Below are positions 12,520 through 24,500 of a stretch of 64,000 nucleotides of DNA, piece by piece. The position numbers and the translations under genes are program-made. Each line of letters opens with the position of its first letter. The first letter of the stretch is position 1. The notes below the pieces were generated by a model. That model saw nothing but the letters and a program-made list of their open reading frames with translations. It ran no database searches and was not told the DNA's origin. The DNA is from Protonemura montana (lineage: Eukaryota; Arthropoda; Insecta; Plecoptera; Nemouridae), in NCBI GenBank assembly GCA_947568835.1, contig OX387604.1, forward strand, positions 4,444,001-4,508,000, written 5' to 3'.

Positions 12520-15500
12520 CTGCAAGAAATCATGAAGTTTAGTACTCTCTACTCCACTAAGTTTTAGCGATTGGTTTTTCGTATTGTAAACACCGGTAGG
12601 AGATTACCAAAGTTAAGCAACACGGGTCAGGGATTGTATGGATGACCATCATACCATGACCAGTTCTGTTTGGGAGAGAGGTTGGAGAAATAAATGTCAA
12701 TACAGCAACTTAATTTACCTTAAGTGAAATCTGATTTAAATTGCAAACGCTTGCAATGCACAGGGTATTTTATTATTAGGAACACTACTACCCTCTCAAA
12801 AATTGCTTATCAACAACTTGACAGCAAAGATTTGTAGAAGAATCCTGTTGTTCTCGTTGTACCGTCCTTCTAAAGAAACGTAAAGCCGGTGGTCCCCTTG
12901 GTGCTCTAAGATAGAAGGAGGGTACAGGCCAGAGCCAGGTTTCCCCTCCTCCCTTCTAGGCTAGCCTAGGTTCATCATCATCCTCACCATCATTCACACA
13001 TTCACCGACGCCATCAGAACAGCGCCACAGGGCTTGTTGTGAAAACAGTGCGTCACTAAACACTACTAATCAAACAATCAATCAAGTTAGCAATTGAAAT
13101 CATGTTAGGCCTCTGATTTTTTGTGTATTTCAAACCATTAACCATGCGAAAATGGGAAAATGATCCACCATTACAGTTACTCCGTGAGAACATGCTTTCG
13201 GAATTAACGTACGGTTTTGCTCATGGACTTGAAATTTTAAATGAGTCCTGTGTTGCTTTCTAATTGTGTCATATTGCGTTGAATTGCAATAATGAGGATG
13301 AATCTACCTTGGACTGGTAGGGAGGAAGGTATATCAGGTACTGGCCTGTAGTGTCCTGAGGCCAAGATCCACAATGCAGAGTAAAATCTTAGTTAAAAGA
13401 TGATTAGCTGATCTCAGAATGTATTTCCAGATTTGGTGAAAACATTTTTTCCCAGTAAATGAGGATAAACTCTGCATTGTTGACCTTGTCTCTGCAAAAA
13501 AAGAAAACAGCTCCTTCCTTCACGAGCCGATACTCTTTAGACTTTTAGGTAAGTATAAGTTCGACCATCAACTACCCAAAAAATGACAATAACTGAACAT
13601 ATCCGTGATGGTCATCAATCCGATACTTAATTGGTTGCAATGTTGCTTTGACGGTTACAAGAACCGATGTTTCCAGATTTTCTAACCGAATTAGCATGTC
13701 ATTCCCTAGTTAATAATATTAATATTAAGAATAATAATAGTTTATTTAGTAAAACATAATACAAATTTTATTGAGTTAGTCAGACACACACATAATAGTC
13801 GTTTTGCCATCGGCCCCTCCCCGATTAACAGATACTATTTTTGGGCTTGCGTGATAAATTCAAGATCATTTTGGAGGAAATCTATGAGTTTTAGAAAAAT
13901 GCCTATGGATTAATTATGAATAAAAACTAAAATTCGTGTACACTATCATGACAGAGAACCACCTAATGCTGGGACTAATTCTACACCTTGGTAAATGTAT
14001 GAAAGTTTCCCAGTTTCGTTGTTTGCTCGTTTTTGTTAGTTAGATTATCTAGTTAAATTTGGTAAGAAGCCACAACAATATTAAATGTATTTTGAAAATT
14101 AGCTTACTCCTAAATTCGGACCAGAGTCGTTTGTTTGCGAATTTCAGGGAATGCTTTCATCAATGCTTTAAACAGAAAGTAACACTTTGTGGAGAAGGGA
14201 CAGGGACCCAATGTGCCTTAAAGTGCCGTTAGTCTACGAAATGACCAGTTGATTGGACACATGCATGACATACCTGAGTATTGTACCCCCTGCCGCAACA
14301 GAGAAGGTCACAACTGTCAGGTCCATTTGAAGTCTTGTTGCACTCTCTGCCCCACGTGCCGGGGATGCCCTTGTGGGTGTCCAGCACGCAGTAGTTCGGG
14401 GACTTGTGTATGTGTACAAGCTCCCCTTTGTTCACATACGGTGGTGCGTTAGCACTCTTGCGTCGCAGCCGACTTCGGGCTTTAGGTCCTTTCAGCTGGA
14501 ATCAGCAAATTACAGTTAGTGGTATCTTTGGTTAGTGGTATATTAGCGGATGGGAAGGGTACTATGGAGGTTGGCAAGCGAGGGGAGAGGGAAGACAGCC
14601 CCAACAGTGGTGTCCTAACAGCGACGGCAATGGAGAGGGTGCAGACTGCATGTGGTGTTTAACCACGCACTATTTTGACAACTGCCCCTGTGGTACTGGT
14701 CTAATGGCGGTCGAGTGGGTGATGATGTGGACGATGAAAAACCTAAGCTAAGATAAAAGTGTGGGTGGAAATTCCAGTGCTGGCACAAAGCCTACTTCTG
14801 TTGTTTATCACCAAGGAAACCACCGGCTAAATGTCCTTTCCAAATGGTGGCACGACTCGAACTAATTGCTACGGGGCCGTGAGATTGATACACAAGGTAA
14901 ATTCAGTTGCTGTACTCATTTTTCATCCTTCCAGCCTCTATTCCAAACAAAACTGGCTGGGCATGAATGTGATGGTTACTCATGAAATTTTTGACGCAAG
15001 CCAATGTTGCTTAACTTCGGCGATCTCACGAGAATCGGTGTTACTAACTGCAGAGCTGTAGCATTTTATGTTCAATGACAATGGAGCGCCAAGGGTAAGG
15101 AACATTCGGCTGCGCAGAATCGTGTAAAAACGGAAAAAGAGGAAAAAATATGAAAACTGAGAATGTTGGAATACGGACAAAAATCAAGAAAAGTGGGAAT
15201 ATGCGAAAAAAGTGGAAATTTGTGAATCCAGAATTTTTTTTCCAAAAGCAGACTTTTGCTTCCGTATTTAAGGGTTCCACTTCAACCTTAGAGAGAGGAA
15301 TGGTCAACCCTTTTTGGGACCAATTGACCTTGTCGGTTTCTGTTAGGAGAGAAGAGTGCTTAGAGAGCAACATTTTCAAGGTCAAATGCTAAACGTGCTG
15401 TTGTCTGCATACAAGAACTAAGAAAGACCAAGAAAGATCAAGGAAGAACGAATCCTGAAGACAGTAATGAGTCAATCATGGGTGAACACAGTCTATCTGC

Positions 15501-18500
15501 TATTTATTTATAGTGTGACTTGACCGTACCCCCACACCATACCTCATACGGTACCGTATTAAACCCACACAAGGACCACCTAAAAAACCCCAATTAAGTA
15601 AAAAAATTTAATTTAAAAATTTTCAGGAGAACTCAAAATTCCATATGCAGGCCTTCATTATCAGCACTACACCACTGCCTAAAGGTCGAAGGTCTCGACT
15701 TCAAGGGCCTACGCCTACGAAGGGAAGCACGGTTAATAGTTACCAGGTTAATAGTCAAGTATTAGGTAGCATTTTATAGCCTGGGATAGTGGGCATTTCG
15801 ATGAACATATGGAAGGTGGGAAAAAGTTGAACTTACTGTTCGTGCTACAAGAACGGCGTGTCTGTATTTTCTCTTTAAAGCGTCTCCAACCTCGTTAAAC
15901 GGAGGGATTGTCTTCCAGCACGTCTTGAGCTCGCAGGAGCCAGAGACCCCATGGCAACGGCACTGGATTCGCATCAGGGAGCTTACGACCTGCAGACAGA
16001 AAGAAACGTAGTGGGTGAGAGCAGTGTTGGGTGCACGCACATTGCCACTTTGAAGTACGCTATCGATGCTTAGAGAAGATGATATCCTTGTGGGTCAGCA
16101 TGATGTATCTACTTAAATAAGGAGGTGCCTGAAATTAACGTCTTATAATCTTTGCAACGCTCTGTGGCTGCTTTTCTGGAGAAAGGTATACTCTTTTTTA
16201 GTCGCTGTTCGACCAGAATAGCGACTAATTTTAGAACAACGTTTGTCCAGTGAATTAACGTTTAACAGAAATTGGTTCTTGTTAAAGTGAATAAAAATTA
16301 TGAAGTAAGACTAGTTCAGTGGATCTTAGACCAATGATTTGAAGATGCTTTTCCAATTAATAAAAGAAGGAGACTGTCAATTTTTGGTGAGTTAAAAGCG
16401 AATTAAAATATGTATTTATACATTCTTTGAGTCGAACAAGAACTAATTTTTATTAGTCGTTAATCCAGTGTACCAACGAGTGAAAAATTTTAAGCGTGGT
16501 TCCAGGTCTAATTTTGTAGAGCTGGCTGTCAAGCTACTGGCGCCGAGTGGTGTCTACCGACGACTGCACTTTCCGTTTTGCTTGGTCATAGTCGAAAGGA
16601 CTGAACTTTAATTGCAATTATTTGTGCCCGGCAACTGTTTGACTAGTGAGATGGTGGCGTTGCTTTTTGCAACCTTCCTGTTGCTGTCAAAACTCCAGAT
16701 GATACCGTCGGCAATATCGATCTTACCGAGAGCACGGCAAGAAAGCAGACATGGTATAACAAAACCATGTCACAGGAAATGCGATTTGTGTCTAGGAAAT
16801 TTTGAAATGTCGAGGAAATGAAAAGAAAAATCCAGATTTGAAAGTATTGGAACACAACTTAGGTATTGTCGATATCACAACATAGCATGAAATCCTCAAA
16901 GTGTAGTTTGTACAACCCATTGGGTCATTAGGATGAAATCTTATTTAAATTGCAAACGCTTGCAATGAGCGGGGTATTTTATTATTATCAACACTATAAC
17001 CGTCTCAAAAATTGATGCCTAAAAAATATGCCCATATGGGCATATTTGGGTATATAATATGGGCATATTTTCGTGCAGCGAGTGACATGGCTTTCGGCCC
17101 AAGGCGAAAACCTCGAGGCGAAAGCCACCAAGTGGTGACACAAAATAGCCCACTCGATTGGAAAAAAAAAGTTTTAGGATTTTTATGTTGGCATATTAAT
17201 GTGAATTTGAACCTACAGGTGTTATAAGAATATCGTCTATCTTAGCAAACCCCCCCGCCCCCCCCCCCCCCCCCCCCAAATAAATGTGTCTTTGAATTCT
17301 AAGCTTATTTGTGTTGTGCAACAGCAAACACTTCCTCCCTCACACAGTTTAGCTGTAATTTGTTTCAAAGGTAACAAAATTATTATTTGGAAATGTACCA
17401 ACCTGTCTTCCAGCCTCATTGTTGTGCAGATTCATTCTCATGCGAACCTTCCACGCCTTTTTGTTCTTACTTCCTGCGATGGGCTTAGCTTTCTCCGACG
17501 CATCCACGAACTTCCGCGTGAACTGCACACTGTACTGCAGGTTGTCGCTAGAACCAGTCAGCGAGCCATTAGTGACAGGGCTAGTCAGCGAGCCATTAGT
17601 GACAGGGCTAGTCAGCGAGCCATTAGTGACATGGGCCAGTCAGCGAGCCATTAGTGACATGGGCCAGTCAGCGAGCCATTAGTGACAGGGCTGGTCAGCT
17701 AGCCACTAGTGACAGGGCTAGTCAGCGAGCCATTAGTGACATGGGCCAGTCAGCGAGCTATTAGTGACAGGGCTAGTCAGCTATTCATTAGTGACATGGG
17801 CCAGTCAGCGAGCCATTAGTGACAGGGCTGGTCAGCTAGCCACTAGTGACAGGGCCGGTTAGCGAGCCAGTGACAGGGCTAGTCAGCGATATCAGCGATA
17901 TAACCCAATCGATTGGTAGCAGACTAACAGTGAAATTGGGAAAGCTTTAAGGGATAAAAATATATTAATACTAAATATTAATTAGTCTTTGACTTAGCGT
18001 AAAGCAGCCAAGCACTATTTGAAGTACTACTTAACGGAAGACCACGTTGGCCACCGGGTACCGAGGAGCACAGAGTTCTCGCTCCATTTTTTTCACATAA
18101 AAATTTTCCCACGAATTTTTCCTTCTATTATCCACTTGATATCCATTCAGAAAAGCCGAAAGATAAGGAAAATATCAGTAAAATTGAATGTAATTTAAAC
18201 TATTTATAAGACCGGTTACTTTACCTGCAGCCTCCCCATTTCCACCCTTCAGGTGTCGACTTCCCCTGGCGCTTGGCGTCACAGCTGCAGTCAGTTAGGT
18301 TTCCCGAACTACATGCTTGTGTGATTGAATGCATCACTCCAGCACTGGTCACTGCGTAGATGAAGGCTGTCTCCTTGCTACCTGCACAAGGACAAACCAA
18401 ACTGTCCAGTCAGTGATTGAATACATCACTCCAGCACTAGTCACTGCGTAGATGAAGGCTGTCTCCTTGCTACCTGCACAAGGACAAACCAAACTGTCCA

Positions 18501-21500
18501 GTCAGTGATTGAATACATCACTCCAGCACTAGTCACTGCGTAGATGAAGGCTGTCTCCTTGCAACCTGCACAAGGACAAACCAAACTGTACAATCAGTGA
18601 ATGAATGCATCACTCCAGTACCAGTCACTGCGTAGATGAAGGCCGGACCCTTGCAACCTGCACAAGGACAAACTAAACTGTACAGTCAGTGATTGAAAAC
18701 ATCACTCCAGTCTAGTCAGTGCCGAAATGAAGGCTATCTTTTCGCTGCTAGTATTCAGGCGAATGGTATTCGCGACTAAAAATTTCGTTTTTATTTGACT
18801 ACGTTACATTGACTGGATATTTGCAAATCTTCATGATCTCTGGATTACGAGGTTAAACATTTGTGTTTTTCATCAATTACGATAATGGTTAAAATAACGA
18901 GGTTGTAATTTGCATTTAAATTTGCCATCACAGACTTCGCTATTAGGGTTGACTTTCCTCCCTCGACGTAGTAATCCATGCATATTATTCGGCTTTGTAG
19001 GGCTTGTATGGTAGACTCTCGAAATGTTGTGTGGTCATTTAGTGGAATTGGTATGTCTATAGTACGTTTTTTCGGAGCTGTAGTTTGCACAAAGAAACGT
19101 CAAACAACGGGTTACAAATTTTTTTACATTTGCCCTCTGATGAGGATATAGTGGGTAAAGTCTTGGTGGCAAAATAATTTCAATGAATTGAAATTTTCAT
19201 TAAGTAGGACCAGATGCTTGCATAAGATTGAGATAGGATTGCCACCTACCTTTGAGAAGAAATCCACACTAGCAGGTTCAAGATGCCCCTAAAAGTCTCC
19301 AAATAATATTTTCAAATATGAGAAAATCATTAATTTGGACGGAACGTAGAGCAGGAAAAAGTAAAACTGAACGCTTTACAGGATTATAAATTGCAATATC
19401 GGTTTTTCGTGAGATCAACTGAGTTAAGCAACTTTGTTCTGTATCTAGAATTGGATGTGTAACCTTCACTACCTTTCACACTACTTCGTACGGTTTTAAA
19501 GTTTTTATACCAGCTATAAGTAAGGTGTGAAGATTGAAAGTTCTCCTAACCTCGCGACAGCATGCATTAGTGAAGGAATCCTGTTGATCGAGTAGTACCG
19601 TCCTTCGGAAGAGACAAAAAACAAAAAATCAAACAAAAAAGGGCCCTTAGAATAATCAGTTGTACAGGAATTAGACAAACATGTAAACCGTTATTTATAA
19701 AGCTCAAGATTTTAACTATGACATGTCTTTATATCCTAGTTTTAGTTTTATTTGTATTTGACAATCCTGAAAGTTTTAAAAAGCAATGTGATGTTCATGA
19801 TTTTAATACGAGAAGAGGCAACAATTACCGACAACCGAGAACAAGACTGACAATCACAGAAAGAACACCATTAAGCATAGGAGCAAAGATCTTTAACGAT
19901 TTACCTGAGCATATCAAAATCAGAAACTTCAGTAGACAAGCTTTTAAACAATTGACAAAAATGTTTTTAGCGAACCATGCATTTTATACACTAGACGAAT
20001 TCAAAGCATCAATTAATTGTATTTGTAACTACTCTATATTTTATTGCTAGAATGGATGTGACGTTGATTTTAACTGAAAATACCAATGTATATAAATTTA
20101 AAATTTTAGACTTGTCTCCATGCTCTTACATAATATATCATAATATGTACTATGAGTGTTTTCTTCGGAAAAATGGAAATAAAGGAACAATAAAATACAG
20201 ACGTTATGATTGGCATGTCATTCTGGTACCGTGTTTCCCTTCCTTCCTTCTTTCTGTGCTATGGTTACCTTTATCATCAAATTCGTCATCTCTCTATGTC
20301 ATTCACCGGCACAAAGCTGGCACAGCTGTCACATGACCCGCTGTCAAAACTTTATTTTGATAAACAGCTGTGCGTCGTTGATATATCGAAATCAAAAATT
20401 AAAATTATTAATGCTTCTGTAGATTTTTTACTTAAACAATAAATTTCTGGGATTTTCTCTTAGCTAAAGAGAAAATATCCCTCGAGGGTTCAACAAATTT
20501 AAAATGGGTACCAATGGTCTATGATTATCGAAAAAATGAGTAAGATATGTTTCAAAACTATTGATTGCAAAACATTTTTTTATGTTGGTCACATCTGCGT
20601 ACAGATCTAGTTTAATACTCAATAGAAAGTGCTGTTTAATTATTTCTCTTTAACTCTAGTACAGGAACTAATGGTTATATTAGTGTTTACTTTTACTGAG
20701 AACGGAAATAAAACAGTTGACTTTTGAAAAACAAACCCGAAAACAAAATCCATGCACGGTGACAGCTCGGAGAAAACTTACTATAGCAACCATTAAAAAG
20801 CAGCATAGCAATTCTGTGGTAGGTATATTTCCGTGGACCGTGTTTGTTAATGGATCTAAGCGGGAGCGTTTGTTCCACAATAATGATTGTGTGGGATTGT
20901 ACTAGCCATAATTGGTCCGAAACAATGAGCCGAGATAGGTGTAGAGTTTTGAAATACACCATGAACGTAATACACATTATTCTGTCGCCTTACTTGCATT
21001 AGTGGCGTACCCAGTTTCGGAATTTTGTCGTCCCCCAGTTTATTTTGTGTTAATTTAGGTGAACCGAAAAATGGTTGACCTTTTGATATGCATTGTAGGT
21101 TTAATAAGCGTGGGCTGAAGAGGCGGAAGGCTGTCATATACTCATAAGATGCACGTTTAGAATATGGGTGAGAGATGATCAGAGATGAAGAAATCGCCAG
21201 GTGCTAATATATCTTTTGAACGGGCAGAAAAGGTGATAAAATTGAGGTTCCTTAGAAGAAATTGTGGAAATATTAGTATTTTAGAAGATTTTTAAAGGAA
21301 GGTGATTTCATCAGATTTAAGAAATAGGACACTTTTATGTGCATATGGTACCTGTATAGTAGTGCATATTAAACCTGCAGTACTGTCGAAATATTGACCA
21401 TCTTGATCGATGCTAGAATTTCATCGGTTTCTTTAAGAGTCAATCTTGAAAGATTTCGTTGAATGTTATTAAGATATGATTTGTTTTTCTCGTCAAATCT

Positions 21501-24500
21501 AAATATGAAAAAACGCGACCCTTTAAAGATTTAGGAACTATTTGAAGAAACAAACGGACAATCAATAATAAAAGGTATGTGGAAATATTGGAACATATTT
21601 TTCTACTAAAAAATTATCTTTTCCTAATTTTTTTTTTTTTACGAATTACTTATTTTCTAGTTCACCTTCACCGACGACTATTGCTTACTTCTTATAATCA
21701 GTTATCATTTATGTTTTCGCTGCATTCTCGGACAGTCAGGCACTTGAGTACATTGTAACAGTAAATCAAATATTATAACAAAATATTATCATATTTCTTG
21801 CATGCATTTTACACCCTCGAAGACAACCCACCCTTTTAATAAAATTGTTCGCATTAATAGACTGAAATAGAACCAAGCCATTTCTAAAGTGACCGAATCA
21901 ACTAAGACATAAAATAACTATTTTAGTTTTAATCCCAACAACGCCATCAACACAACATCAATCGAATTCAGGCCTGCAACGAAGATTCTTTGCCTGCAGC
22001 ATTGGACATGGATTGTACATCAAATTCAAATTGTCGTATGACCATGTGACATGTCTGGAGTGTAACGGTCGATTTTAGTTCGACCACCACAACTAAACTC
22101 CATACCATTTTGAGGAGTAAGCGATATTTGCAACTGCTGCTAGACCAAAATCAAGACTAAGAAGAAAATCAACATTTTAAAAATTGAAGACGATTCATTC
22201 ACGAAATCGCTATTAAGCCATAAAACTGTATTATCAAGGTCGGATTTCAAAAGAATCGTTTTAAGATATCAAAACAGCTATAGAGAGTTCACCTGATTAA
22301 CATATTCTAAGGTGTGATAAATAATTATTTAACAGCTCTCTGAAACACAATAAAAAGTGAAGTAAGAACTGTGTCAGTGACGAGGACTGTCAAAGACTGA
22401 CAAGATGTTAAATACATGTGAAAAGGCTTGACCGCTAGCCCTGATAGCGTACCAAAAAACACGTCCTTCCATAAAACTCGATGTACTATAGATGCTGAGA
22501 TATAATGAGGGCTCAAACCCAGTTCTCTAACCACGGAATAGGGTTCAGCCAAAGGTACAGCTCCACAGCATGTGTAGTAGTATTGCATACAAGGGGTTTC
22601 GAGATACGAATGAGCTGGAAGAATAGACTGCGAGAGTAGAACGAATTGCGATTCGATGCGAGTCAGCCTATGCTAGCCATGATAGCCTCAACGTAGCTTT
22701 AGCAGCTGACACAGTCGGTCATAAAACTAGTCTACTGAGTTTTGATAGAGCGACGTTGGGTGAACGGATCAGATGGGAGCAGACTGCCCTCGTACTCAAA
22801 AGTTATGAACAAATCTATGATGATTTTTAATAACGACACGGTTTAATTCGAAATGTACCATGGGTACAATTCTGACCCTTTCGAAAAAATGTGTAATCTT
22901 TTTTATGATTGAGTGGCTTGTTTATTAAGATTGCAGCTGCCTTTTGTCACGCGTGTTACATAATGAACAAAAAAATAATCAATCTTCGAAACTCATCGCG
23001 CAACCCTCGCTCCAAGCTGCGTTTTTGAAACGAAGCTAGTTTCTGAATTATTCTCATGATTTTCACTGTCGGGGAAAAATGTCAAACACTTTGTTACGAT
23101 TGTGTAAAAGAAAAATAGGAGAAGTAGCAGTTCAAATTGAGATGAATTAGTAAAATATTTTTTTAAGGTACTGATACAAAGTTTCACATTGCAGTTAGAC
23201 TTATCAATGACTAATGAGGTAACAATCAACTTCGAAACTTTTAATAAACCGCGAGATCTTTTCATTCTTTTCAGTACATTTTCTTGAACCCTACTGGTAA
23301 TTTAACACCGACTTTATTGAACTAGCTTTGAAACGCCGCTAGCATCAACAATATCAGGGGGATGTGAGAGGGAAAGAGATGAGAAAGCAAGGGGTGGGGG
23401 GGGGAGTCGAATATATTGCGATAATACGCTAGATTTGCTTTCAAGTATCGAGACAAAAGGATTTGCCAATTAATCGTAATCGGATTTTGGATCAAGAATT
23501 GTAGACGTATCATCTGTTTGAAAATTAAATGAACCTCAATCACTGACGTGGTAGCAGCTGATCTGGTAGCTGATCTGGTAACTTGGCTCGGCTCTGTCAC
23601 ATAGCTGTCAGTGCGGACAGTGGCTAGAAATCGGAGCTGGACACGGAACAAGGGGGGGGGGGGGGGGGAGCTTAGTGACATGCTGCTCTCATCTCGCTAG
23701 CTTATCTGATCGATATAGTATTTTTGAAATTTGACAAATAAATTACAGCCAATTGAATTCTAGAGTCTTAAAAGGAGAACCAGGAAGACGCTGCTGTTTT
23801 TTTTTTTTTTTTTTTTTATAGCTCCTTTTCTTTTAATTGCTCAGATTAAAGCAAACGATGTTACATAGGTATATATAAAACTATTGCAAGTGATGATTTC
23901 ACATTTTTACGCAGTGCACTATCACTTTCAAGCGACATTATCGCTATAATTTGGTAATGCAGGTGATTAGAACCAAGGAATGAAGAATAAACTCGAGAAT
24001 CGCTCATTCTTGCATGGATTATTTAAGAAATACCAACGCTGAAAGCGATCTGTCAAGATATTTAAGTTTTGCTTTGAAAACGTATCTTTTTATAGCAACG
24101 CTTATTATTTAAAATAAATGAATTCTGCCATGTGTAAACGGCCAGCCCTCAAAAATATTTTATAGTTTACAGCAAATATACTAAAAACTAATTAAGGGAC
24201 GTTCAGATAAAGAGAGAAGGCAGATTTTGGGGCTAAGGGAACCAAGGAGCAACTTATGTGAGAAAGCATTTAAATTTGTTCCAAATTTGGGTGAGAAATT
24301 CAATACTTGCATTCCCATTGATTGACCTGCACCAGTATCTTTAAAGCGGTGCATTTTTGAGAAAGTAAAAAAAAAATGTAACATCAACTTAGTTTTGTGA
24401 TTTTTCCAACCATTGCTTGGTTTTTGTGGAATGAATTCAGTTTCCAAAACACCGCTCAACGCAATGGCACCACATAATTGAAAATCAGCTCGTAAATCAC

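Noticed and set aside
12244-14452. Open frames overlapping wnt16 exons 6 and 7 in other phases
   Set aside because: They share exon sequence but not the Wnt reading frame.
17557-18746. CRISPR-like reading of the two tandem arrays
   Set aside because: Units are contiguous without unique spacers and lie in introns of an animal gene.
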